Below, one piece after another: positions 14,690 through 20,827 of a stretch of 23,598 nucleotides of DNA (positions are counted from its first letter, which is position 1; each line of letters begins with the position of its first letter). The DNA comes from a virus. The DNA lies in IMG/VR virus record IMGVR_UViG_3300042502_000824, positions 1-23,598 of that record, one strand, 5' to 3'. The notes under the pieces are model-generated. The model saw only the letters and a list, made by a program, of their open reading frames with translations, made no database searches and was not told the DNA's origin. The position numbers and the translations under genes were made by a program.

Positions 14690-15937
14690 TTAGCTGCAAA
14701 TGATCTGGGTCAAAGCGCCGGTGCAACGACGGAAGATAATCGTCATGCCCTGATTCGTGAAAATCGGCTCGGGCGCGTGAATGAACTCAGCGTAGTGCTG
14801 ACCCTTCTTCTCCAGCGGATCGGCGCAATCCACATCGAGCTTGTACGCACCAGTCACCCACTGCCACTCGCCCATGTAGTTGGTCGGCATCCAGCTCAAA
14901 TCACCAACACGGTTCACAGGACGCACAATGTGCGACTTGAACACATACGGGGTGACAACGAACGCAGCCTCGAACGGAGCAGTCACCCAGCTTGAGTTGA
15001 CGCTGAACACAGTACCCTTCGTGCCATTGGCGCTGGTAAACGGCTGAACCAACGTGTACTTGCCACCAGCGTAGGTGTAGCGGGGCGGGAACAGATTCGG
15101 CACATGCCGGAAGTTCTTAATCACCCGATTCGCACCAATGCGCTTGAGCAACTCAGCGCCGCTGCCGCTGCCCATATCAGCCTGACGCAGATCCTCGCGG
15201 AACGCGGGGTTGTTCTGAGCGATGCGCTGCGAAGCCTCCAAGCCGATATAGAGCGGGAACACCGGACCGTCGCTGCTGTAGCTGATGAAGCCAGAGCTAT
15301 CAGGATTGGTAGCACCGTTACGGATCAGGGTGGCAGCAGCCACATCAAGCATCTCCTGAGTCAGCTCGGAGGTGGACTGATTGAGCGCCTGACCAGCGGA
15401 ACCGGTCTGAATCCAGGGCAGCTCATTCACGCCAGACGGAATCGTCTCAACCTGAGTGAAGGACGAGTCGGCCACAGCCTTGATGGCATACTTGGCGAAC
15501 ATGTTCTGGTAACGGGTTTCCCAAGAACGCTGAGCGCGGATGGAGAGCTTCTCCAAGTACACTCGCAAGAACGCCTCGACGCGATGGTCGAAGGTCAGAT
15601 CGTCCTTACACAAGAGCGGACCTTTGAGGGCGAAACGCTCAGGACTCCAGGTAACGGCATTATAGCCGACCGGAACGTCATTGTAGGTGACATCGCAAGC
15701 GCCACCGTTATCGCCGGGATTGCCGCTGGCGAGCGTGATGGCCGACCACTCCTCAGCCGCAGTCGGCTCGATGGAGGTGGTGGTGAACGAGGTCTGGGTC
15801 AGACCAGTACCCTGAGGATACTCGCCGCGCTCAATCATGTTGAGCCACATCGAGCGGTACGAGGCGCGTTTATAAACGTCCTGAGCGAGCGACTCGGTAG
15901 CCACCGCAAAGGCGTTGAAGACATTAGGACAGGCCAT
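14690..15937 (-). CDS. Major capsid protein
   Basis: A 415-residue protein beginning MACPNVFNAFAVATESLAQ. It has no enzyme motifs, a length typical of HK97-fold capsid proteins, and a Trp/Tyr/Phe-rich mixed alpha/beta sequence, with an N-terminal helix of YKRASYRSMWLNMIERGEY type that I associate with capsid proteins of podovirus-like phages, and a C-terminal TIIFRRCTGALTQIICS. A long leader and two terminators fit a highly expressed isolated transcript. The scaffold and portal identify this phage as needing a capsid gene and no better candidate exists in the window. Unusually, scaffold and capsid genes are on opposite strands. Fold assignment was not tested. Confidence 0.72.
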   Translation of the reverse strand: MACPNVFNAFAVATESLAQDVYKRASYRSMWLNMIERGEYPQGTGLTQTSFTTTSIEPTAAEEWSAITLASGNPGDNGGACDVTYNDVPVGYNAVTWSPERFALKGPLLCKDDLTFDHRVEAFLRVYLEKLSIRAQRSWETRYQNMFAKYAIKAVADSSFTQVETIPSGVNELPWIQTGSAGQALNQSTSELTQEMLDVAAATLIRNGATNPDSSGFISYSSDGPVFPLYIGLEASQRIAQNNPAFREDLRQADMGSGSGAELLKRIGANRVIKNFRHVPNLFPPRYTYAGGKYTLVQPFTSANGTKGTVFSVNSSWVTAPFEAAFVVTPYVFKSHIVRPVNRVGDLSWMPTNYMGEWQWVTGAYKLDVDCADPLEKKGQHYAEFIHAPEPIFTNQGMTIIFRRCTGALTQIICS

Positions 15938-15975
15938 GAGATTATGAAATTAAACCGACGTTATCTGCGTTATGG

Positions 15976-16068
15976 TTGGCCATCCATCCACCACACGGTG
16001 GCTGATTATCCAACCTGCTACATGCGGAGTGTCATTGCCGCTTAGACGGTTTTGCGATGGATGACCAA
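15976..16068 (-). promoter_or_regulatory. Structured RNA leader of the capsid gene
   Basis: On the minus-strand transcript, TTGGTCATCCATC (16068-16056) pairs with GATGGATGGCCAA (15988-15976) over 13 pairs with one U-G pair. Inside are GCGG/CCGC with a 10-base loop (16041-16024) and CCACC/GGTGG (16001-15988), giving a three-way-junction outline. It ends 38 bases before the capsid start. The pairing is intact as RNA only from the leftward strand (the + strand has a C/A mismatch), which supports a role in this mRNA. Function unknown; autogenous control is one possibility. Confidence 0.5.
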
Positions 16069-16134
16069 TCCGCCGCCTTGCTTAGGGTCGATGCGCGCAC
16101 TGACGCATAAGAATGTCTACTAAGTCAATCAGAA

Positions 16135-16665
16135 TTAGTAATTGGCTGGAAGATCGTCCGTCAGCTCTGACTGCTCCGCCATGTACGAGCTGTATCCTTT
16201 GAGTAGGCCAAGTTTGTGAGGTTGGATGATATGCTCTCTGGCGATGAAGCCTCTGAATGTGTACGGGCCGGGAAAAGTGCCAGTCATCAGAACATAGAAA
16301 TCAACAGCCTCAGTTTTCACACCCTTACGCGCATCGACCAGTAGCTTCCCATTGTCGTACTTGGTCGTTTTGACATCGATGCGGAATCCCGGCGGAGGCG
16401 GGATGACCGCGTCGTAGAGCGGATGCGGAGGCTCGCGGTCGGTATCAATGTCGGGATACACATTGAACAGGCGACAGAAAGCCAGCTCGCCAGCAATACC
16501 CTCAAGATCGACCGTATGCGGATCTTCCGCGCTGATCTTTAGATTCGTAACGTTGAAATAGCGGTTATTGCCATTTCGATTCTTGGCGACGTAATGGGCC
16601 AGCTTCTGCTCTGCTGTCGATAGAAATACTTTTTGACCTATTTTAATTTTATTTATCATGGTCAA
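16135..16665 (-). CDS. PD-(D/E)XK-like nuclease
   Basis: A 176-residue protein. DLEGIAGELAF (53-63, Glu60) gives the early helix with its acidic residue, YDAVI (84-88, Asp85) the motif II Asp, and FRIDVKTT (94-101, Asp97 and Lys99) the D-x-K motif, followed by strand KLLVDARKG and DFYVLMTG. This order is the core of restriction-endonuclease-like phage nucleases. Possible roles are genome trimming, host DNA cleavage or processing of packaging intermediates; none can be chosen. Start at ATG 16665; Met3 would be an alternative. It lies between the small-terminase-like gene and the capsid gene. Confidence 0.72.
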   Translation of the reverse strand: MTMINKIKIGQKVFLSTAEQKLAHYVAKNRNGNNRYFNVTNLKISAEDPHTVDLEGIAGELAFCRLFNVYPDIDTDREPPHPLYDAVIPPPPGFRIDVKTTKYDNGKLLVDARKGVKTEAVDFYVLMTGTFPGPYTFRGFIAREHIIQPHKLGLLKGYSSYMAEQSELTDDLPANY

Positions 16666-16717
16666 AAAGGCGGAAAATTTTTGAGGGGGTATCGTAAACG
16701 AAGCCCACCCGCAAAAG

Positions 16718-16728
16718 GGGTGCCACCC
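16718..16728. promoter_or_regulatory. Small palindrome, operator candidate
   Basis: GGGTG-C-CACCC is an 11-base dyad about 50 bases upstream of the nuclease start. A further CACCC at 16706-16710 could pair with the same GGGTG, making two mutually exclusive hairpins. Protein binding or attenuation are both possible; no conserved operator family is recognised. Confidence 0.3.
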
Positions 16729-16777
16729 TGCCAGTCAAAAAGTGTGCCAACCCCTAGGAAAAACAATCCTTTTCTAT

Positions 16778-16815
16778 CATTAGCTAATCTAATCCAATCT
16801 ATTAGACAGCTAATG
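16778..16815. promoter_or_regulatory. Nested inverted repeat downstream of the terS-like gene
   Basis: CATTAGC (16778-16784) pairs with GCTAATG (16809-16815), and inside TCTAAT (16788-16793) pairs with ATTAGA (16801-16806) around a 7-base loop. It begins 21 bases after the leftward stop at 16836. There is no U-tract on either strand, so it is not a standard terminator; attenuator, RNA-processing site or DNA operator are open options. Confidence 0.5.
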
Positions 16816-16835
16816 CTGCACAAACACTGTTATAT

Positions 16836-17297
16836 TTACTTCGTTTCGGATTCGCTCACGACTTGCACCTCCGCGATTCTGTCCGGCATCGAACCGAGAA
16901 GGTTGATTGAGACTGACGCTGCTTCGCCTTGCTCAGACCAGCCAAACACCAAAGCGGAACGCTTTGCGACGCTTCCTAGGATAGTCTCCCTCACGCTCTC
17001 GTCTTTTATCCCGTCCAACGAATAGCCTTCGATGCGTTCCAACGTGCTGGCGGCATCGGCCGCTAGCTTGTTTCGGACGAGAATTGAAAGCGCCTCGATT
17101 GAGTTTTCCGTTTTAAGAGATTTATTCTCTTTGCAAACGGTTTGCATTTGCTTCCTTAACTTCGTCAATCCCGTCCGGCTTGCTTTGGTTTGCACCGTTT
17201 CAACGCATAGCTTCAAATCGCTTGCAATCGTCGACAATTCTTCCCCGGCAAGATATCGGGCCGACACTGTTTCCCAGACTTCACTTGGTTTCGCCAT
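16836..17297 (-). CDS. Terminase small subunit-like HTH protein
   Basis: A 153-residue protein. Residues 1-45 form a helix-turn-helix of the AGEELSTIASDLKLCVETVQ type followed by a basic helix (KASRTGLTKLRKQ), the usual DNA-recognition part of small terminase subunits. The middle is helical (60-115), and the C-terminus has SALVFGWSEQGEAAS, then INLLGSMPDRIAEVQVVS, a pattern I recall from podovirus small terminases. That subunit recognises the packaging site and regulates the large subunit. The gene is 13 kb from the large subunit and on the other strand. A plain transcription regulator is an alternative. Confidence 0.6.
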   Translation of the reverse strand: MAKPSEVWETVSARYLAGEELSTIASDLKLCVETVQTKASRTGLTKLRKQMQTVCKENKSLKTENSIEALSILVRNKLAADAASTLERIEGYSLDGIKDESVRETILGSVAKRSALVFGWSEQGEAASVSINLLGSMPDRIAEVQVVSESETK

Positions 17298-17482
17298 GCA
17301 TGACGGGTAGCCGTTTTCCGTTTCCCCGGCAATGCGCCGCTTGTGACGGCGCGAAAAATCCCCGTTTTCCTGAGGAATTCCGCATGTTTTCCCCTATCGA
17401 AAAAAAGTTTAGAAAACTTTGTTGACGCCGTTTTCCGGTTCGCCTAGCCTAGCGGCTCACGGTTGAATTTTAAATCGAACGC
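17298..17482. promoter_or_regulatory. Divergent control region with direct repeats
   Basis: This 185-base gap separates the leftward terS-like gene from the rightward accessory block. It holds three exact copies of CCGTTTTCC (17311-17319, 17362-17370, 17428-17436), a GCGCCG/CGGCGC hairpin (17334-17352), and an AAAGTTT/AAACTTT dyad (17404-17420). The third direct repeat lies inside the promoter spacer. It could be an operator region or the packaging recognition site of the adjacent small terminase, which in several phages lies next to that gene. Confidence 0.55.
17422..17450 (+). promoter_or_regulatory. Sigma70-like promoter for the right block
   Basis: TTGACG (17422-17427) and TAGCCT (17445-17450) are separated by 17 bases. 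The -35 matches the consensus at 5 of 6 positions; the -10 keeps the key TA and final T. The palindrome at 17404-17420 ends directly upstream, and a CCGTTTTCC repeat lies in the spacer, so binding there could block transcription. It precedes the first gene of the right block by about 32 bases. Confidence 0.5.
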
Positions 17483-17668
17483 ATGAAAACACTCCAGATT
17501 GAGAAAACCTCTTCGGGACAATTCCGATACCGCATCGTCCGATACTTCGAAGACTTGGCGAAGACTTGCGTCGTCGTCGTCGATTGGGAATTCGGCCCAT
17601 TCAATCGGGAAGAAACGATTGAGCAAGCCAAAGAGCGGTTCTCTTTCGATGAAATCCAATCCCTTTGA
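17483..17668 (+). CDS. Small protein, first gene of the right block
   Basis: A 61-residue protein starting MKTLQIEKTSSGQFRYRIV. It looks like one small alpha/beta fold: two or three strands (QFRYRIVRYF, TCVVVVDWEFG) followed by a helix (REETIEQAKERF). No family recognised. The start ATG is preceded by a low-GC, Shine-Dalgarno-free leader (TTTTAAATCGAACGC). It begins with MKTL, close to the MKTI of two genes downstream. Probably early expressed from the promoter at 17422. Confidence 0.65.
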   Translation: MKTLQIEKTSSGQFRYRIVRYFEDLAKTCVVVVDWEFGPFNREETIEQAKERFSFDEIQSL

Positions 17669-17672
17669 ATCC

Positions 17673-17780
17673 ATGAAACGCATCACCTTGAAACGCATCG
17701 CCATCGCCGCCTTCATTATCTTTTCAATCCTTGCAATCGGCATCGCCGAATCCGTTCTCAATCTCACCCCCAATCACTAA
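17673..17780 (+). CDS. 35-residue single-pass membrane peptide
   Basis: A short frame starting at ATG 17673, 4 bases after the previous stop. Its product has a basic N-terminus (MKRITLKR), one hydrophobic helix (IAIAAFIIFSILAIGIAES) and a short polar tail (LNLTPNH). The positive-inside layout predicts an N-in inner-membrane peptide or a signal-anchored secreted one. Function unknown; such peptides in phage early regions often act on host membrane processes, but nothing here shows which. A longer reading from 17499 overlaps the upstream gene and is rejected. Confidence 0.55.
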   Translation: MKRITLKRIAIAAFIIFSILAIGIAESVLNLTPNH

Positions 17781-17785
17781 ATCCC

Positions 17786-18457
17786 ATGAACGTTCACCTA
17801 ACTCTCAAATCATCAAACGTCAAAACCGGCCCTATTCCGGTTTCAACGTCGGCCGCCGATACCTGCCCGGAAGCCTGCCCATTCAAGAAAGACGGTTGCT
17901 ATGCTGACTCCGGACCGCTTGCGCTTCATTGGTCTAAAGTGACAAGCGGTCAACGCGGTTTTGATTGGTCCGCCTTCCTGTCCAAAGTCCGCTCTTTCCC
18001 AGCTGGTCAATTATGGCGGCATAATCAGGCGGGTGATTTACCGGGTGTTGGTGATTCAATTGACGCAACCGCACTAGATGAACTCGCAACCGCAAACACC
18101 GGCAAGCGCGGTTTTACTTACACCCATAAACCGTTGACACCCGACAATCTGTCCGCAATTCGGACCGCCAATGAGCGCGGTTTCGTTGTCAATCTGTCCG
18201 CCAATTCGGTGTCGCATGCTGACACCCTTGCCAAGACAGGCCTCCCGGTTGCGGCCGTTGTCCCTCAGGACAGCGCGGACCGTTTCACCACACCCGATGG
18301 AAACCGCGTAGTTATCTGTCCGGCCCAAAGGGTTGACGGGATATCCTGCAACACGTGCCGCCTATGCGCGAAAGGAAACCGTGGGTTCATTGTCGGTTTC
18401 AAGCCACACGGAACGGGTGCCAAACGGGTGCAACGCATCACAACGGCCGGAAATTGA
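17786..18457 (+). CDS. Gp88/DUF7227-like phage protein with Cys clusters
   Basis: A 223-residue protein starting MNVHLTLKSSNVKTGPIPV. Visible features are CPEACPFKKDGCYA (Cys29, Cys33, Cys39), a LWRHNQAGDLPG segment (73-84), RGFTYTHKPL, then VVPQD, FTTPDGNRVVICPAQ (Cys178) and a final Cys cluster GISCNTCRLCAKG (Cys186, Cys189, Cys192) before GFKPHG. This pattern fits the phage Gp88-type/DUF7227 proteins, whose role is unknown. The many Cys could coordinate a metal or an Fe-S cluster. It is preceded by a G-poor leader and followed by a structured intergenic element. The family name is from memory. Confidence 0.7.
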   Translation: MNVHLTLKSSNVKTGPIPVSTSAADTCPEACPFKKDGCYADSGPLALHWSKVTSGQRGFDWSAFLSKVRSFPAGQLWRHNQAGDLPGVGDSIDATALDELATANTGKRGFTYTHKPLTPDNLSAIRTANERGFVVNLSANSVSHADTLAKTGLPVAAVVPQDSADRFTTPDGNRVVICPAQRVDGISCNTCRLCAKGNRGFIVGFKPHGTGAKRVQRITTAGN

Positions 18458-18470
18458 CGGTCCGCTTCAA

Positions 18471-18488
18471 TCTATCCGAAAGGGTAGG
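18471..18488 (+). promoter_or_regulatory. Intergenic hairpin element, copy 1
   Basis: CTATCC (18472-18477) and GGGTAG (18482-18487) enclose a GAAA tetraloop of the GNRA type, with one further U-G closing pair. It begins 14 bases after the stop at 18457 and 75 bases before the next start. It is followed by a 45-base stretch without any G. No U-tract, so not a standard terminator. Confidence 0.55.
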
Positions 18489-18545
18489 TTGACGCGTCTC
18501 TTCAATCTCAATCTCAATCAATCAAAACTCAATCCATCAAATCCA

Positions 18546-18779
18546 ATGATCAACCGATACCCCGGCCAATGCGTCCAATGCCACGAATACGTTCCCTCAG
18601 GCTTAGGCACCGTCTCAAAACGCAACCGCGCATGGCGCATAGACTGCAATGCATGCACCGGCCGCATGCCTGAGAATTCCGGCCTTGTGTGCGTCAAACT
18701 CTCCTCCGGTTGGACAGGCACGCGCAATGCGCGCGGCCGCTGCGAGGATGCGCCGTGTTGCGGGTGCTGCTCTTTCTAA
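18546..18779 (+). CDS. Cys-rich small protein, putative zinc ribbon
   Basis: A 77-residue protein with start ATG 18546; the longer frame from 18333 overlaps the upstream gene and is rejected. CVQCHEYVPSGLG (Cys9, Cys12) and IDCNACTGRM (Cys34, Cys37) form two CxxC pairs typical of a zinc ribbon. Other Cys are at 49 and in a C-terminal CEDAPCCGCCSF run. The fold may bind nucleic acid, but no catalytic partner is visible. Its leader from 18502 to 18545 contains no G and no Shine-Dalgarno. Confidence 0.7.
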   Translation: MINRYPGQCVQCHEYVPSGLGTVSKRNRAWRIDCNACTGRMPENSGLVCVKLSSGWTGTRNARGRCEDAPCCGCCSF

Positions 18780-18808
18780 GTCTCAAAACCCAACGAATAA
18801 AACACCAT

Positions 18809-19000
18809 ATGACACACTGGACATTTGAAACGATAGAATCGGCCGTCGACTTTTCGCGCTTATTTAATCAATGGGGCGCGCGCCGGAATAACGGGTCGAC
18901 GATAGCCTTTCGCGATGGCAAGACCGTCACCCTGCGGCCGGAGTTTGACTCCAAGGAAACACGCCGCGAATTCCTTTATCTGAAAGGATTTTTCGAATGA
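18809..19000 (+). CDS. Small accessory protein
   Basis: A 63-residue protein starting MTHWTFETIESAVDFSRLF, with an amphipathic helix, a short strand segment (GSTIAFRDGKTVTLRPEF) and a charged C-terminus (ETRREFLYLKGFFE). Start ATG 18809 follows the pattern ACACCATATG without a Shine-Dalgarno; the longer frame from 18689 is rejected because it overlaps the zinc-ribbon gene. It overlaps the next gene by 4 bp (ATGA). No family recognised. Confidence 0.65.
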   Translation: MTHWTFETIESAVDFSRLFNQWGARRNNGSTIAFRDGKTVTLRPEFDSKETRREFLYLKGFFE

Positions 19001-19179
19001 AACTTGTCGAATTCCTACGCGCGCGCGCCTTCGAAGAGCCGTTCCTGATGCATTCTGAAAAGTGGCAGTTCGTCACGATCAGACGCGCGGACGGAGCCGA
19101 AGACATCGGTGTCTATCGGTTCGCGACGGACTTGTGTTACGACTACGCGGACTTCCGCGCGCATTTCAACCTATCCTAA
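18997..19179 (+). CDS. Small accessory protein
   Basis: A 60-residue protein starting MKLVEFLRARAFEEPFLMH. It contains an alternating strand QFVTIRRADGAEDIGVYRF and a Tyr/Asp/Phe-rich tail (DLCYDYADFRAHF). Translational coupling with the previous gene is clear from the ATGA overlap. GCGCGC sequences are dense in and around it, unlike the left part of the window. No family recognised. Confidence 0.65.
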   Translation: MKLVEFLRARAFEEPFLMHSEKWQFVTIRRADGAEDIGVYRFATDLCYDYADFRAHFNLS

Positions 19180-19196
19180 ACCATCAAATCAAAACC

Positions 19197-19484
19197 ATGA
19201 AAACCATTGACGATAGAAACGAAGAGCAAAAGAAAACTCACCTTTGGGCAATTGTCGCCAAGGACCGCGCAATGTCCTATTGGGGCGGCGCGCAAGGCGG
19301 TGTCTCACGCTGCGCGTGGGCTGTTCCATTCGCAGATTTGGACAAGGTAGACAGATGGGTACGCGCGCGCAGCGACATGTCCTATGTGCGGCCCATTGCC
19401 TTGGCAAACTATCGCGCGCCAAAAGGAACGGCCCATCTTCATATTTACGCGGTCGACCAGAATCATCCCGCGCTGAAAGCCTGA
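19197..19484 (+). CDS. Accessory protein of unknown function
   Basis: A 95-residue protein starting MKTIDDRNEEQKKTHLWAIV; the longer frame from 19062 overlaps the previous gene and is rejected. The middle segment YWGGAQGGVSRCAWAVPFA and the final THLHIYAVD-like run (GTAHLHIYAVDQNHPA) suggest a compact alpha/beta protein. The start context, CATGAAAACCATT, is almost identical to that of the gene at 19565. The leader (ATCAAATCAAAACC) has no G and no Shine-Dalgarno. Function unknown. Confidence 0.65.
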   Translation: MKTIDDRNEEQKKTHLWAIVAKDRAMSYWGGAQGGVSRCAWAVPFADLDKVDRWVRARSDMSYVRPIALANYRAPKGTAHLHIYAVDQNHPALKA

Positions 19485-19529
19485 CCTATCCTCCGCGCAT
19501 CACACGCAAGTGTGCTGCGAAAGGGTAGG
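19485..19529 (+). promoter_or_regulatory. Intergenic hairpin element, copy 2 with inner stem
   Basis: CCTATCC (19485-19491) pairs with GGGTAGG (19523-19529). Inside, CGCA-T-CACAC (19496-19505) pairs with GTGTG-C-TGCG (19510-19519) around a GCAA tetraloop. It starts directly at the end of the stop codon of the previous gene and ends 35 bases before the next start. Same outer stem as copy 1. No U-tract. Confidence 0.6.
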
Positions 19530-19564
19530 CCAATCTATCCGCAGCAATTAATCCAATCCAAAGC

Positions 19565-20164
19565 ATGAAAACCATTCACGAAATCATCCAAGAAATCCAA
19601 TTTTTCGACCCTGCAATCCGCGCATTTGACGCGCACGACCTACCGCAATCCGTCCGCGCGTACCTGCACCACAACTACCGCATGGACGCGCGCCTGACGG
19701 ACGAGGAGCAACAACTTGTTGAAACCTCATTCGAGCCGTTCGCCGACAACATCCGCGAAGCATTTCAGGACGATCCAAGGCCTGACGCAACTCGGTTCTA
19801 TCTGTTCGACGATCTTAGTCTGTACGTCAAAACGAATGCCGGACCGGAGCTATGGGCCGACGCGCAGGTATTTGTCGTCGAACGAATTCTCCCGAGCATG
19901 CGCCTGACGCGCCTTGAAGCGGACTTGATGCGTGAAATCGGAATGGACGATCAAGTCAGCGAGGTCCGCGACGACTTTTTCTCCTCCTTCGCGCATGTCC
20001 TGCACCGCGACTGCGGAATCCCGCATTGCGACGCGCGCGAGCATTGGAACGCCTATGCGCGCCAGCTAGGCGACTCCGCGTGCGAAAGCATCGTCCTTGG
20101 CGGCGGCGAATCAGGCCGCGCGGAAGGCATTCGTTTCGCGTCTGAGTACACCGTCAAAGCCTAA
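19565..20164 (+). CDS. Acidic accessory protein of unknown function
   Basis: A 199-residue protein starting MKTIHEIIQEIQFFDPAIR. It is mostly helical and acidic, with Arg/Asp/Glu-rich patches (DDPRPDATRFYLFDDLSLYV). A short Cys/His segment HRDCGIPHCDAREH (about 149-162) might bind a metal, but there are too few ligands for a standard motif. Start ATG follows AATCCAATCCAAAGC. Many GCGCGC motifs lie within. No family recognised. Confidence 0.7.
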   Translation: MKTIHEIIQEIQFFDPAIRAFDAHDLPQSVRAYLHHNYRMDARLTDEEQQLVETSFEPFADNIREAFQDDPRPDATRFYLFDDLSLYVKTNAGPELWADAQVFVVERILPSMRLTRLEADLMREIGMDDQVSEVRDDFFSSFAHVLHRDCGIPHCDAREHWNAYARQLGDSACESIVLGGGESGRAEGIRFASEYTVKA

Positions 20165-20169
20165 ATCCC

Positions 20170-20382
20170 ATGCGCTACAAAATCCAACTCTCAACCTCAA
20201 CCGGCGGCTGGTCAGACCTCCGCGAATCATCCGACGACGGCCAGACCTATGAAACCTGTCTATTCCCCACGCGGAACGCAGCCCTCGCCGCGCGCGATGA
20301 GTTTGGCGAACTGTCCGAATTCCTTGAAACGCTCCGAATCGTCCCCGCCGAAACCCCCGAAACCGAGAACATCTACGCATGA
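20170..20382 (+). CDS. Small phage protein, paralogue of the one at 21777
   Basis: A 70-residue protein starting MRYKIQLSTSTGGWSDLRES. It shares with the 82-residue protein at 21777 the blocks R(Y/F)K(I/V)Q(I/L)S, GWSDL(K/R)E, (F/Y)ET, and (I/V)RVVP-E-PE--(N/D)-Y near the C-terminus. This looks like a small all-beta or alpha/beta domain duplicated within the block. Function unknown. It begins 5 bases after the previous stop and overlaps the next gene by ATGA. Confidence 0.7.
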   Translation: MRYKIQLSTSTGGWSDLRESSDDGQTYETCLFPTRNAALAARDEFGELSEFLETLRIVPAETPETENIYA

Positions 20383-20693
20383 AACCCCAATTCACCCCCG
20401 GCCCTTGGCTTGTCCGATTCGACGAGGATCGATTCGACTCGAAACTGTCTGTCCTTGAGGTCATCGATGGAAGCGAGGCGTCATTAAATCATCCGCAGGG
20501 CGAACTTGTTCTTGCGCGAGTCAATGTCAGCGCGTTTGCGCCGCACATGGACGAACCGCTTGCCAACGCTCGCCTAATCGCCTCCGCCCCCGATCTTCTC
20601 GCCGCCCTCGAACGCCTCGCGCATCCAATGGCCGACGACGAAGACCTAGACTACGCGCGCGAAATCATCAAGAAAGCGAAAGGTCAGCTATGA
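20379..20693 (+). CDS. Small conserved phage protein (FTPGPW...ARLIASAPDLLAAL)
   Basis: A 104-residue protein starting MKPQFTPGPWLVRFD. The opening FTPGPW, the middle LARVNVSAFA and ANARLIASAPDLLAALERL (about 62-80) make up a pattern common in phage proteins of unknown function encoded by early accessory genes of many host groups. The C-terminal helix is acidic and then basic (EIIKKAKGQL). ATGA overlaps on both sides indicate coupled translation. No enzyme motif. Confidence 0.75.
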   Translation: MKPQFTPGPWLVRFDEDRFDSKLSVLEVIDGSEASLNHPQGELVLARVNVSAFAPHMDEPLANARLIASAPDLLAALERLAHPMADDEDLDYAREIIKKAKGQL

Positions 20694-20827
20694 AAGTCTA
20701 TTGGACGGCATTTTACGGAAGGAGTGAATACACGTTTCAAGGTCGCAACGCCAAGCGTGACGCGTATCGACTGGTCAAACGATTCGGTGGGCGTGTGGTT
20801 CGTGAAATCATCAAATCCCACGAATAA
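20690..20827 (+). CDS. 45-residue basic peptide
   Basis: A short frame with its ATG in a 4-bp overlap with the previous stop. It encodes 45 residues starting MKVYWTAFYGRSEYTFQGRN, basic in the middle (AKRDAYRLVKRFGGRVVRE). Net positive charge may let it bind nucleic acid. It starts 3 bases from the previous stop and ends 21 bases before the lysozyme-like gene. No family recognised; the ATGA coupling supports expression. Confidence 0.6.
   Translation: MKVYWTAFYGRSEYTFQGRNAKRDAYRLVKRFGGRVVREIIKSHE

Noticed and set aside
15104-16045. 313-codon + strand open frame
   Set aside because: It is antisense to the capsid gene, its product is low in recognisable motifs, and it crosses the capsid leader. 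The long length is an effect of codon bias on the other strand.
16101-16140. Possible leftward promoter (TTGACT) upstream of the capsid gene
   Set aside because: There is no acceptable -10 at 16 to 18 bases, so it was not listed as a feature.
18471-18488. Intergenic hairpin as an ordinary terminator
   Set aside because: Only 6 to 7 base pairs with no U-tract; the copies at 19485 and 22298 also lack one.
18333-18545. Upstream extension of the zinc-ribbon gene
   Set aside because: It would overlap the Gp88-like gene by 125 bases and read across the hairpin and the G-free leader; the ATG at 18546 fits the leader pattern.
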